From Hericium rajendrae (taxonomy: Eukaryota > Basidiomycota > Agaricomycetes > Russulales > Hericiaceae): a stretch of 64,000 nt of DNA. The notes under the pieces were generated by a model, which was not told the origin of the DNA, did not search any database, and was given only the letters and a program-made list of their open reading frames with translations. The stretch is from positions 3,348,001 to 3,412,000 of the forward strand of contig CM065880.1 of the NCBI GenBank assembly GCA_033439255.1, written 5' to 3'. Below are positions 34,596 to 46,139 of the stretch, piece by piece (position 1 is the first letter of the stretch; every line of letters starts with the position of its first letter). A program made the translations under genes and the position numbers.

Positions 34596-35782
34596 CTACA
34601 CTCTACAGTTGTCTAGATTGAAAATCAAAATATCCTCCGCGCCGATCTTCACAAGCTCGTCCATAACGCCCGCCACGCTGCTCTTGAGCACCATCGCACT
34701 CACCGCGACCCAGCCCTCCTCCTCAAGCGGGCTCACCGTCGGCGCGCGCCGCCCGGGCGTAATCACCGTCGCGGTGTGCAGCTGTTCGCGGAGGATGTTG
34801 TACTGGCAGATCACGTACTTGCCCGCGGCGATGACGCCCGCGATGCGCGACGTGATCATCGCGATGAGCGGCGTGAGCGCCTCGTGCTTCGGCACGCTCG
34901 ACTTGATCAGGACTGCCTCGGACTGCAGCACGGTTGCGATCGCGTGCAGGCCTGCTGCACGCATTGTCTCGCCAGACTCTGTGGAGCGCGTTGGACGCAG
35001 ATCATCGCGCAGAATATGTGCACATACCAACAAGATCAACTGTGATGAAAAGCGCATGAACATCGGATAAAAGAGGCGAGTTTCGGAAAAGACGCACCAA
35101 TTCCATCCGCCAGCCCAAGCGCACAGGCCGCCTCCACACTTCCGCCCACATACTCGATCTTTGTCCGCTCGCCCTCCGCCTTCTGCAGCCGACTGTCTAT
35201 CTCGGAGAAGTATCCCCCGGCGAGCACCTCAAAGCTCGTCACGACGCGCTTGCCCGCGAGGTCGTCGACGCTCTGGATCGGGCCCGCCTCCGGCACCTGC
35301 ACCTGCAGCGCGCACTTCCCGAAGCCGAGACGGAGCGTCTCCGTGATGTGCTTTTCCATCTGCGCTTCGAGGATGACGTCGTGGCCTGTGATGCCGAGGT
35401 CTACGTTTCCCTTGCCGACGAAGGAGGGGATGTCGGAGGCGGGGAGAAAGACGCTGCATGACGGTCAGAGGTATACTGACGTGATTTGTGCGAGGAACGT
35501 ACAGGGCAATTGGATGGTTGAGGCAGAGGGCGACATCAAGTCTATTGTGTCTCCGGAACTGGATATCAGCACCTGGTCGTGGGTCTCAGCAGCTCGACAG
35601 ATGTCAAGGTGATCTGCAAACGCACCAGCAAGTAATTCCAAGCATTTTTCATGCAATCGACCTGAGGTTCAGAATGAATATTATTCTGCGTACATACCGT
35701 CATCATATCACATACCCTTCTTGGGTATCGCGAACAGTAAACGTCCGTCTAGTGAGTCGAGATCTATGAGCGGTTCCACCAT
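34596..35782 (-). CDS. HIS1: ATP phosphoribosyltransferase (first step of histidine synthesis)
   Basis: Six exons (35782-35716, 35661-35626, 35572-35503, 35453-35098, 35040-35029, 34978-34596) total 924 nt, 307 residues, all in one frame and close to the yeast enzyme in length. Signatures: GRLLFAIPKKGRLHEKCLEL, FRRHNRLDVAL, VFLPASDIPSFVGKGNVDLG, ITGHDVILEA, and the HisG signature built from EAACALGLADGI, VDLV and ESGETM. The fifth exon is only 12 nt and supplies VDLV inside that signature. A C-terminal regulatory (histidine-feedback) domain is present (APTVSPLEEEGWVAVSAMV). The enzyme couples ATP to PRPP in the cytosol and is normally inhibited by histidine. TRP4 lies just upstream on the same strand. 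Confidence 0.95.
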
Positions 35783-36202
35783 GTTAGCATAACGTCCGAA
35801 GCAAAAGCGAAGAAAATTTTTGCCTACTCATGGCCATCGTAAGAAGCACCCTCCACGAGGTTTGACCCGGTTCGGAGGTGCTCGAGCAGTATGTAGATTT
35901 TATCCTTTTGCCGATGAACAAACGTGTCCTCGAGGTAAGCTCCAGTCGCCGGTAAATTTCGAGAGCCATCGTTGAGCCATCGGCCGAGAATGGCAGTCGG
36001 CACGCGTCAACGTGACCTGCTCAATATATCACGTGCTCCAACGCGAAAACATTTTGTGGGCAAAAATTAAATTAAATGCTTACACCGACTGTTATGCACC
36101 GGTGGAAGACATTATATCGCGTTCATAAGTGAAATGTAGCACTACAGCACTCGAAACAAAATACAGATTCTATGACTATTGACCTCGAGCTGTCATTCGG
36201 CT
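35783..36202. other. HIS1 promoter / TRP4 3' region
   Basis: 420 bp between two same-strand genes. AT-rich around 36050-36170. I searched for TGACTCA-type sites and found none here. Confidence 0.55.
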
Positions 36203-37350
36203 TCAAGAACACACCCTCTGAGCCGCCCTCCTTCCCTCATCGCGAAACGCCTCCAGCGCCCTCCATGCAGCACCAGACGTGATCGACCTCTTCGCCAAAA
36301 GCGCCCCTTCATCGAAATCGTGCGCAAGGCCAGCGACGACCAGCAGCGCCGCGGCATTCAGCAGCACGAAATCCAGCACCGGCGTCAGGCGCGCGGGAAT
36401 CTTTTCCCCCGACGTCAGCAGCACCCTAAACGTCTCCGCATTCTCCGCCGGCGTGCCGCCCGCGACGTTCGCCAGCGGGTGCGTGCGCAGGCCGAACTGC
36501 GCGGGGTGCAGCGTCGTCTCCGTGATGACGCCATCCTGGAGGCGCCACGCGAACGTGTTGCCCGCACAGCTGATCTCGTCGAGGCCCTCCGCGCCGCAGA
36601 CGACGAGCGCACGCTGCACGCCGCCCTCCTTCAGCGACTGCGCGAACGTCATGCCGAGCTCGCGCTCCGCGACGCCGAGCACCATGCCGCGCGGGCACGC
36701 GGGGTTGATGAGCGGCCCGAGGACGTTGAACATCGTGCGGAAGGGCAGCGCCTTGCGGATCGGCGCGATGAGCGCGAGCGCGGGGTGGTAGTGTGGTGCG
36801 AGGATGAAGGTGAAGGGCAGCTTTGCGATCGGCATAGGCGTGTCGGCGGACGGGGGCGTAAAGAGGCAGTCGAGTGACTGCAGGAGGTCCGCGGAGCCTG
36901 AGGAGGACGTGGAGGCTCTGCTACCATGCTGCGTGGGATGATATTAGTCTTCTGATCCTATCGAGAGGGGGTGGACCGGCTTACTTTGACCACGCGAGCG
37001 CCTGCGCCTGCGGCTACGACGGCGGCGGTCGTGCTCACATTGAACGTGTTATGGCCGTCTCCACCTGTGCCGACGATGTCCACCACAAAGTCCTTGTCCC
37101 AGTCCTCAATGGCCGCCTTCAGCGCGCGCTTGCGCAGAACGTCTGCCGCAGCAGCGAGCATCTCGGGCCTGCGCTCGATGCGCTCGATGTGCAGCGCGGC
37201 GAGGAACGCGCCGATCTGCTCGGGCCGCACCGCATCTGGCGTGAATATGTGCTCGAGGGAGAGCTGCAGATCCGCCGGGGTGAAGTACTCCGGCGTTTCA
37301 ACAACCTTCTTAAGCAGGGGCTTGAACGAATCGGAGTTGTTTGATGACAT
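36203..37350 (-). CDS. TRP4: Anthranilate phosphoribosyltransferase (tryptophan synthesis)
   Basis: Two exons (37350-36985, 36928-36203) with a 56-nt intron give 363 residues in one frame. Family marks: VDIVGTGGDGHNTFNVSTTA (PRPP-binding GTGGD and NxST), the KHG that follows the intron, FNVLGPLINPA, GAEGLDEIS and GTPAENAETF. It adds PRPP-derived ribose phosphate to anthranilate, the second committed step of the tryptophan branch, as a metal-dependent cytosolic dimer. A longer in-frame extension upstream begins with GTG, so ATG 37350 is taken as the start. The coding strand is GC-rich, which creates long antisense frames. A TGACTCA site lies about 256 bp upstream of the ATG. Confidence 0.95.
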
Positions 37351-38070
37351 TTTGGACGGAGAGGGGTCGACCACTGGCAGGTGAAGAGGTAGATACTGCG
37401 ATTTTTCGCTGGGCCGCTGTTGGATGCTTTCTGCCGCTTTTAGAGAGAATGTATCGTAGTTTCTGATGAATCACAAATCAAACAAAGTATACTACATAGC
37501 CGCTGGGCTCACCTCGATCTGAGCGGATCACTATCTCGAGCTGCATCGAAGTCAGGGTTATCATCTTTTCAGCACTGACACACACCCTGCGATGCGCGTC
37601 AATTGTGACTCACTTGCGGTTGTTACTGACCTAGTTGCAAGCAGTAACCAAGACGTTTGTTCAACACGTCAATCAAGAAAGCTGAACAGAAGAGCTTCCG
37701 TCGAGGGGTCATCTCGAGTGGAGGCCAGCGCTATTTGGCGTTGTTAGGATCAGTACCCTCCGTCTTTACTTTGACACCTGCTACATGTCAACTCATAGAC
37801 TCGTCTTACAGCATTCGAGCCATTTCGTGACGTGCAGGCTATAGAGGAAAGTATCCGATCATCATTAACCCAGACAGTTGAGCGCATTCGAGGTAGAGGG
37901 CTAGGCGGTGCAGCATGAAACAGGTATGAGCCACGCCTCAAAACATCTACGATTTCCATCAGTTTACACGATAGATGAATCATCTCGACCGAGTTGATTC
38001 GTGTTCTATAGGTTCTTTCGGCTCGTACAACACAAAAAGGTATGTAGTCCGCTATTCGTGGTCACCTAGA
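37351..38070. other. TRP4 promoter and intergenic region
   Basis: 720 bp holding the TRP4 promoter and the 3' end side of the oxygenase at 38071. No gene seen. A GCN4/CPC1-type site is listed separately. Confidence 0.5.
37606..37612. promoter_or_regulatory. GCN4/CPC1-type site TGACTCA
   Basis: Exact TGACTCA about 256 bp upstream of the TRP4 ATG. This heptamer is the classic target of Gcn4/Cpc1 bZIP activators that induce amino acid biosynthesis genes under starvation. The site is seen; use is inferred from the gene's pathway. Confidence 0.5.
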
Positions 38071-39409
38071 TCAAGCCTGCTGCCTGATCTCGAAGGCTGG
38101 GACGCTTGCGATGATACAGGCCTCCCCATACGTGCAAGCCAACCGCGCCTCATTCCCATAAGCAATGAACGGAGTCTTGACCTTTGTGCGCGTTGCTTCT
38201 GGCTTCATCACCCAGGTCACAGGCGTGACGTTTTTCGCCTTTGCCCCATCGATGAAGTTGTCAACCATGATTGCCCGCTTGTCTTCCAAAAGTCTATAGA
38301 TGAAACCGTCCTCCAAAGCGTCGTCCTCTCGCACCACCTTGTCGATTATCACCCGATAGTAGTCGTCATTTGGATTTCCATAGACAAGGTATATCTTCGG
38401 CTTTGCCGACAGCTCGCTGCAGACGCGCCAAACCACCGCGTCGCTGCCCTTCAGCACCTTGTGGACGTGGGTCAGTGTCTTCTCGATGGGGTACACGTGC
38501 TGAAGGCCAAATCCGAGAAGGCCCCCAGATGGCAGGAACGTAGGGTCACGAAGCAGGGCCTCCATCTCCGTCTTGATGGAGGTGAGATTCGCGACGGTGG
38601 TCGGAGGGACCTCGACAGCTCCGACGTCATCATAATACACGTTGAATGTCAATGTGACGCGATACCCGGCCTGCACGAGGGACACTTCATGCTCCACATC
38701 GCTGAAGAATGCTACGTATCCGATGGAGGGCGTGGCTTGGTTTTTGACGGCTTGGGCGGAGTCGAACGTCCACTCTTCACCTCGGTGGCGGAGGACCAAG
38801 GCACCGCCTTCGTGCTCCGTGGGATAGACGAGGACGAGCGAGCCGAACATGGTCTCACTGCGGGGCGTGTCAATGTGCGCCTTGAAGAATGAGTCCTTGC
38901 CTAGCTCCTAGTTAGCGCGGAACAAACAGTATGTTTCTCTATGTGCTTACCATAAACATTCAGCTTGTACAGCTCGAATCGGATAGGCCGCGTCGAGTCT
39001 TCTCCGTCCAACAAGTCATTGCGGATGATGGTGTGAAGATCAGTCCTCTCTGGGACGATGGGCGTAAGAAAGTGAGCAGCATCCATTTTCCCTGCCTTCC
39101 TGTACGATTCGTCGAGCACGTCCTTCTGATCAAGACCAAACGTGGCTGGCTGGCATGCTCTGGCCAACGCGGCCAACTGCTCATCGGTCGCCTTGGTGAA
39201 GTCGATTGCGCTGCTGTGACGAGCTCGATCAGCAAAACGTACATGGCAACGAGGTCTGTTCTGCGGCCTACTCACCATGCGGATTCGGGGCCATCGTAGG
39301 AGAGCCTGAGGTCGTCGGGAGACAACGGCAACGTCCCGCTCACGTAGGGCGGCTTGTTGACGATGGAATCGCGAAGAGGCTTGAGAACGTCCTGGGCAGA
39401 GTCAGACAT
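38071..39409 (-). CDS. 2-oxoglutarate/Fe(II) oxygenase-like protein, paralogue 1
   Basis: Three exons (39409-39276, 39213-38951, 38900-38071) give 408 residues in one frame. The N-terminal part reads NKPPYVSGTLPLSPDDL, then DVLDESYRKAGKMDAAHFL. The catalytic double-stranded beta helix begins at FFKAHIDTPRS: HID gives the H-x-D pair, DVEHEV the distal His, and GYRVTLTFN the Arg expected to bind 2-oxoglutarate. Prolyl-4-hydroxylase-type enzymes share this pattern. A C-terminal half (FGLQHVYPI, VLKGSDAVVWRVC) is specific to this fungal family and of unknown role. No signal peptide, so cytosolic or nuclear. Substrate unknown. The other three paralogues are on the plus strand. All metal and cosubstrate residues are intact here. 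Confidence 0.8.
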
Positions 39410-39603
39410 GGTGAGGTATTGCGTTGTTCTCCCTGTCGAATCTCCGTGCCTCCTTTATACTGACTGTTCGCTCTAGATCTAGAACCCGATGCGGTCGGAT
39501 GCGCTATCGAGCCTAGGATATGCTGAAGAGCCTATCCTACCCTTTCCGATGACTCGTATGTGCAATAGTTTCCAATTATCGAGTCTTTTATCTACTTCAA
39601 GAT

Positions 39604-40893
39604 TACAGCCGTTTCCGAAAACCTTGTCCAACTCCGTTTTTTTTGTGACCTAGGCACATCAGGAGAGATCAGGGCCCGAGTCGATAGACGAGCCGCATAA
39701 GGAAAAAAATGATGCAAATACGTACGAAATTGTCGCGTACCCTAGATCAGCCCCAGAGCACCATCTTTACCGAACGGCGACTGACGATTCTTTCTCGATA
39801 GCGAGCTTGCTTTGTCGCGTTCAGCGGCGCTGGATTGAAACAACGAGGGCGACGATGTTGCTCTCCGCCCTCCATGCCCCTGTCATCTTGAACAGAAACT
39901 TCCCGGTATATCTCATATATCATCGCATCCACTGTCTTCGACGTGCGGACAATCGAACAACGACTGTTCATTTATACCTCCGCTTACCCGTAATATAATT
40001 TGAAGGAATTAGTGCTGGCATCGAGAATGACCTTCCGTACAACGAGGGTGAGTCCGATACTAGTGACGAATAGACAGGTGACCAGTCTGCAGTACACAAC
40101 AAGGCGGGGAGGGCATTGTAAGTGACATGGAACGTCAGATCTTCGGTGAGCATTCCTCCTCCTCCGCACTGTCTATATGCTTAACTAATCTAGATGAAGG
40201 CCATTCGACGCAACGAAGTAGGCCTTGCAATTATCTCTCGCCGTCCTACTCGCCTCGACGCGGTGTCACTCAGCCAAATCCTCCAGCTGCAGACACCGCT
40301 GTCGCAGTTGCTCTGCCAATCGGACCGGACCCGCTTGCAATGCGCATGTCCGTGCAATGCGAGCAACGCTAGCCTCCTGCGTTGCTGCGCGAGCCGCACA
40401 AGCATCCCCAGCCTCCCGTGTTGCACGAGCCTCGTGTATCTTACGACCCTTCTGCACCACACCAGCCGGCTGCGCTCAATGAGATTCCTGTACCACACCA
40501 GCGCCCTATGTCGTGCGAGCATCCTATGCCTTGTGAGTTTCGAGATTGTCTTGCCATGCTACGAGAGGACTCTTCGCGGGATGCCCAAGATATCGCAAAC
40601 GTTGTCTGGACTATAGCCTTCGCTATAGAGCCGGAGGCCACGCACTTTTATATCTTGACTGATTTGCCAGAAGAATACGCTTGATGATGCCTCACAGACA
40701 ACGGAGGCAGCAAATGCTCTGCAGCACAGTGGACATCCGTACAAACATTTGCCCATTTTGTTATGTAACAAACACGTCACCGCACTCCGAGACTCTGATG
40801 GAAGTACATACTTGCCGGTCTAGGCGAGTTGCCGAGAGGCACTGGCGAGACGCGAAAAAATGGAGTTGGACAAGGTTTTCGGAAACGGCTGTA
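39604..40893 (-). mobile_element. Degenerate Tc1/mariner-type DNA transposon, 1.29 kb
   Basis: Terminal inverted repeats of at least 30 bp begin CAGCCGTTTCCGAAAACCTT at 39606 and end with the complement at 40891; the two ends match exactly until a single difference, followed by T runs. Both ends are flanked by TA (39604-39605 and 40892-40893), the target duplication of Tc1/mariner elements. On the minus strand near 40684-40570 a helix-turn-helix typical of such transposases is readable (SQDIKVRGLRLYSEGYSPDN, then VCDILGIPRRVLS) and is followed by a stop. No DDE/DDD catalytic domain was found in the remaining 1 kb, so this copy cannot move itself. The middle (about 40200-40560) is filled with Pro/His- or Arg-rich low-complexity sequence open in several frames. 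It sits between oxygenase paralogues 1 and 2. Confidence 0.75.
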
Positions 40894-41442
40894 ACGACAG
40901 GTGTAATATGTAAATGAGGCGGTGATCGATTACCAGCTTCTTGATGAACATGGTGTTTCGTACGTCATACCTTCATCTAGCCACCATCACGGGTGTTGGA
41001 ACGTCATGAACTCTGCACTGATATCGTCCTAGATACTCAGGCTCACGCGAGTCATTCAGCAAAGTTGGCGCAGCAGGATGTCAACATGAAATCAGCGTGG
41101 TGTACATGCGGGCTGGAACACATCGTGTAGGAGGTGCACCTTCTTCCGGGCTTGCGTTCTTGCGAGATGAACGCGCTTCTATCTCAAAGGGCCCGGCTCC
41201 CGTGAGGTGAACCACATTATTACTGCCTTCGCACAATTTCAAAACAGGCGAAAGAACTCTCATACCGATTGCTTTTGAGACTCGATCGTGCTAATAAGAA
41301 GAAAATGTGAAGGCAGCAGAGAACCCCTTTTCGATGTAGGATGACTTCCGTGAATGACTGACACAGACGGTACGAAGCGCTTAAGGGAAAGCAGTTTCTA
41401 TATAAGATACAGGAAGGTTCTATGCGAACGTACACTCCCAAC
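40894..41442. other. Intergenic upstream of oxygenase paralogue 2
   Basis: 549 bp. No gene found; a minus-strand frame at 41220-41555 overlaps the next gene and looks like a shadow. Confidence 0.5.
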
Positions 41443-42761
41443 ATGTCCCAGCCAGCCATCCTCGACGACGCCTTCAAGATACCGCTCACTGACGCGGTCA
41501 TCAATAGACCACCGTACGTCAGTGGTGCGTTGTCGCTTCCGCTCGATTGGTTCAACCTCTTCTACAAGATTACGAACGGTGCTCGGTCTGTCATATCCAT
41601 ATCCAAATTATTGCGATTATCGCTGACGCACGTGCTTCAGATATCTCAATTTCACCACTGCAACAGAAGCAGAGCTCAGCGAGCTCGCCGCCGCCTGCCA
41701 AGTCGCCACGTTTGGCAAGAACAAGGAAGATGTACTCGACGAGTCGTACCGGAAAGCTGGCAAGATGGACACCGCAAACTTCTCAAGTCTGATCGTCCCT
41801 GAGCGCACCGCTGTCATGCAAGCTATTCGCGATGAGCTCTTGCACGGAGAGGACTCGCCGCCCCCATCAGAGTTGAATTGTACAAGCTGAACGTATACAG
41901 TAAGTCCTTCGCCTAGAATCCACAAAGCGCCGTTCTGACCACCCCCCGAAAGGCGAAGGATCGTTCTTCAAAGCTCATGTCGACACGCCGCGCAGCGAGG
42001 CTATGTTCGGGTCTCTAGTCCTCGCCTTCCCCACGCAGCACGAAGGCGGCACCCTCATCATCCGCCACAAGGGCCGCGAATGGACGTTCGATTCGGCGGA
42101 CGCTGTTCGCAAGCAGTCGACTCCCTCGGTCGGATTCGTCGCGCTTCACAGTGACGTCGAGCATGAAGTGTCGCTTGTCCGCCCTGGCCACCGTGTCACT
42201 CTCACTTACAACCTCTACTTCGATGATGTGCAAGCCGAGGACGAGGAGACAGAGAAGAATGGAGCCGACTCGGTGTCTCTCTTACCCTCCCATGAACCGG
42301 TGTTCAACCAGACGCTTGGAGAAAGGCTCCGTGATCCGTTGTTCTTGCCAGACGGCGGCCTGTTAGGCTTTGGCCTCCAACACAAGTACCCTATCAAGGA
42401 CACCCTGGAGAACGTCCATAAGCTGCTGAAGGGCAGCGATGCTGTCGTTTGGCGCGCTTTCAAGAGCTTGTCGCTCAAGCCTGCCCTCTATTTCTGCTGT
42501 CAAAGCTCGGAAGAAGATGATCGCGAGCGGGTGTTATTCCTAGAGCTTCCTAACCTTGATCTGAATGGAGAGGATGAATTCGTTATGCCAAGGCTAAAGG
42601 AGGAGGCGAAAGGTCTTCTTGTCATCGAGAGAGGACTAGATAGCCATGAGGTGGATCCGATTGTGCCAGTGAGGTGGGTGACAGACGTTACACCGTTTAC
42701 ATCCCTCACGGAGAAGCACTCCGAGTACTATGGCAATGAACATGCGAGTAGCATCTTCTAG
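41443..42761 (+). pseudogene. 2-oxoglutarate/Fe(II) oxygenase-like, paralogue 2, one-base frameshift
   Basis: Exons by homology: 41443-41585, 41641-41899 and 41953-42761. Exon 2 is 259 nt, whereas it is 260 nt in paralogues 3 and 4; one base is missing near 41855-41870, where GEDS should continue to PIRIELYKLNVY but the frame reads PPPSELNCTS and stops. Outside this point the gene is well kept: INRPPYVSGALSLPLDWFNL, LDESYRKAGKMD, FFKAHVDTPRS (H-x-D), DVEHEV, GHRVTLTYN and FGLQHKYPI. All catalytic residues are downstream of the shift. Either a recent inactivation or a sequence error; the rest of the frame is open. Confidence 0.65.
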
Positions 42762-43347
42762 GCGGAAGTTTGCCTCATCGTACGCATACCAAGCGTCGAG
42801 GTGCGACAAAGGATACTATGAAGAGGACGTGGAAGTGGAGGAAGATGAGCAGTATGCATGGATAGTGACACGACATGTACCTACGAGACTGATCCAAACA
42901 ATGCTTCTTCGCTGTATGCAACTGCCAGTTCTGCCTCGTCCAGCAATACTTACATGACTATAATGCAAGGTGTCTGGTGTGGCGAACCAACTCCCAGGAA
43001 TTGACTAGGGCTGACTCGTGTGGTCGAACAAGCCGGCAACTGGGCCAACGAGCATGAAGCCAAGATCTTGACATAATGATCTGCGCGACCACGTTCCGGG
43101 CTCCCCAGATATCGTCAACGACGATCTTGTTCCTCACACGAGTCATCCACAGCGATGACGCATTGATGGTTGGTGGCAATCAAAGGCCTCATTGTTGATT
43201 CAAAATTTCAAGGAGTCCACCGGAAGCGTGCAGGCAACGTGCCTCGGGACAATGCGCTAGTGCCCAAGCGGGCGAACAAAGATATGCCAGGATATAAGAA
43301 GAGATGGACGCATCAAAATACCCAAAAATTCATTTTCGTCCCCAGCT
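42762..43347. other. Intergenic between oxygenase paralogues 2 and 3
   Basis: 586 bp. No gene found. Short frames at 42730-42957 and 43170-43361 have no motif. Confidence 0.5.
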
Positions 43348-44768
43348 ATGACTGCCTTTGACGACACCTGCCCCGCCGACCTGATACCGCTGAGAGACGC
43401 GATAGTCGACAAGCCGCCCTACGTCAGTGGCACAATGACATTGCCGTCGGGCTGCTTTGAGCTATGGTACAGCGCCAACGACGCGACTCGGTGAGTCTCT
43501 TTGTTGGAGAAACCGCGCCTAGAAGGAAACTTACACCCTGGTTGAATACAGCCGCGTCGACCTCACGTCTGCATCGGAGGCTCAGCTCCATGCTTTGGCA
43601 TCCGCATGCGACCCTGCAACATTCGGCGTCAACAGAACGGACGTCCTTGACGAGTCATACCGCAAGGCCGGCAAGATGGATACCGAGCACTTCCGGACGT
43701 CAATCGTCCCCGAGCGCACGAAGCTGGTGAACGTGATACGCGACGAGCTGCTGGAGGGCGAGGATTCGGCGCGTCCGATAAGAATCGAGCTGTACAAGTT
43801 GAATGTCTATGGTGAGCATAGCTTGCGGTGCTCGCGGGTGCAAAGTTCTGACCATGTTGACAGGGAAAGGTTCGTTCTTCAAAGCCCACGTCGACACACC
43901 GAGGAGCAAGAGCATGTTTGGCTCACTGGTTCTCGTATTCCCGACGAATCATGAAGGGGGAGCGCTCATCCTCCGCCACCGCGGCGAGCAGTGGACCTTC
44001 GACTCTGCCGCGGCCGTCGCGAAGCAGTCCGAGCCGTCGATAGGCTTCGTCACGTTCTTCAGCGACGTTGAACATGAGGTCTCGATGGTGAACTCCGGTC
44101 ATCGCGTCACCTTGACCTACAACCTATATTGGGACGATATTGCGGAGCCTGGTGCGACAGTCAAAGCGCCGACAGCTGTTCCTGCGAACGAGGCGCTGTT
44201 CAGGGATGCGCTGGCGAAGCTGCTCCGGGATCCCACTTTCTTGCCAGATGGCGGGCGCTTTGGCTTTGGGCTGCGTCATGTGTATCCGATCAAGGACTCC
44301 ATCAACCACGTTCACAAGCTGTTGAAAGGCAGCGATGCAGTCCTCTGGCGCATCTGCCAGCGGTTCGGGATGCGGCCGAAGATCTTCCTTGTCTACGAGG
44401 GCAGGGCTGACTATGGCGTCGAGGAACGCGTAATTCTCAGCGACCTGCCGTCCTTCGGAAATGGTGACGACGGGATGGAGTACGAGAATCTCATCGACAG
44501 ATTGAAGGAGCAAGAGAAGGCGATTGTCATCGGGCGGAAGAAAACGTCGACACGATACCGGCACGAGGACGAAGCCGACATGACGATGAACATGGACGAC
44601 GACGTCCATTATGTGAACTGGGTCACGGAGCCCAAGTCCAAGACGGCGCACAAGGAGGCGTATATTGCGATGGGGAACCAGGCATATCTGGACTGTGCGT
44701 ACGGAAGTGTCTGTTTGCTTGTTCAATGCCGCAGCTGGGAGAAGAGGGCAAATGCCAACTACTCTTGA
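43348..44768 (+). CDS. 2-oxoglutarate/Fe(II) oxygenase-like protein, paralogue 3
   Basis: Three exons (43348-43490, 43552-43811, 43864-44768) give 435 residues in one frame. N-terminal family segment VDKPPYVSGTMTLPSG and LDESYRKAGKMDTEHF; catalytic fold with H143 and D145 in HVDTP, H205 in DVEHEV and R215 in GHRVTLTYN, all as expected for a working enzyme. The C-terminal half has FGLRHVYPIKDSINHVHKLL and GSDAVLWRIC. Intron positions equal those of the other paralogues, so the family arose by DNA duplication, not retrotransposition. No targeting signal. It is the best template for judging the damaged paralogues. The reaction is an Fe(II)/2-oxoglutarate hydroxylation by analogy; substrate unknown. 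Confidence 0.8.
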
Positions 44769-46139
44769 GGCGTAGCTTCACTGTTTATTTCCTCGTCAGC
44801 GGTACCTAGAAATAATGGCATCAGCTTGTAAGAAGTGCTAGGCGATGAGTGCATAATACCGTGCAAGATATGTGATCATTTGAATTTACCGATTTCCACG
44901 AGTTGTGAGCCCCCTGCGCAGAGAAACTCGTCTGGAAGCTGTCATCTCAGCGCTGACAGCTGCTGGTACAGTGGCAGGACGTCGACGGTGTGCGGAAGGA
45001 AGGAAGGAAGGAAGACAGTTCCCGGCCGTGGTGCAGTGTAAGCGCCTATTGGCGCCTATTGTGGTTGAACTTTCGCCTACTTTCGCGTCTCGCTCATGGA
45101 CTCGAGTCGTTTATCGAAAGCCAGCTCTGCGCCAGAGTGTGCTTAGTGGTTGAGATATGTACAAGCTCAAGCATACTCTGATGCAGCTGTATAGTCATGT
45201 TCGCATCTCGACTAATGATCAAGTTTCAACAGCGGCTATGTCTACACCCCAAGCTCGCCAACGACGTGGGTTTACGAAGTTGTGAGTGCACTCCACTTAG
45301 CTTTCTCAGACGGGCCTCAGGCATTATTCATGACTGCGCCTAGAAAACAATCATCACGGAGCAGCACACAGCTCTTGGAGACAGAACCTCGTGGTGGTCC
45401 ACTTGCGGTCAAGCGTCTGCCAGCTTGGCTTGTATCGATATGCTGGGTTCACACACTAGGGAGAAGACGGAACTGTCTGTAGCTTCCATGAAGGGTGACA
45501 GGTCACACGTAGATTCGGGCATCTTTGGCGATTTCAGCGTGCTGCAGCGCATGGGAATCTGCTCCTACTGACACCGTTTCTTTCCTATCTTCTGCGGCAA
45601 CCATCTAGATGAATGGCTGGTATCTGCGTCTTGGCTCCATGATGCTGTACGAGCGGTTTCGAGGCCTTGGGGTCTCCTATCGACATCTTAGACACCAAGT
45701 TCGTGAGCAAACAATATTTTCTTTGAATTTCTGGAATGATTTTATAACGTCATCCAGGATGATATAAATCTAACGGCAACTGCAGCCTGACATGTGCTTT
45801 GTTTAGATCGATGCAAGGTATCTGGGAAAAATGAAGCTTTCAGCGTTGCTATCGTACTCCCCGGCAGGTACTCACATTCCATACGACCAGTGCCGCTTGA
45901 CCAGTGCCGCTTCAGGAAGCTGTGTCAACGTTCCGCTCAAACGGCGGACTTAGAGTAGCAGCCAGTGGAGTACCGCGCGATACATGTGACTATGTTCGAC
46001 TTCTCTGGACATCTTTGTCCTCCCCGAGAATTCCCGTCCCCTCTTTTGTTCCAGCAGTTAAACGCCACCACGAAAAGCCCTATAAGTATAGAATTTCTTC
46101 AGGAGCATCAGTGCTCTGATCCTTTCGAACAGGCCTTTC
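44769..46139. other. Intergenic, no supported gene, with a (GGAA)n run
   Basis: 1.37 kb. A perfect GGAA microsatellite lies at 44994-45014. Short plus-strand frames have no family motif. The right end should contain the promoter of the P450 gene. Confidence 0.5.

Noticed and set aside
36179-36877. Long plus-strand frames opposite TRP4
   Set aside because: Antisense shadow of a GC-rich, well-supported gene.
40127-40684. Plus-strand Pro/His-rich gene inside the transposon
   Set aside because: Interrupted by a stop at 40370, low complexity, and opposite the transposase helix-turn-helix; not supportable as a gene.
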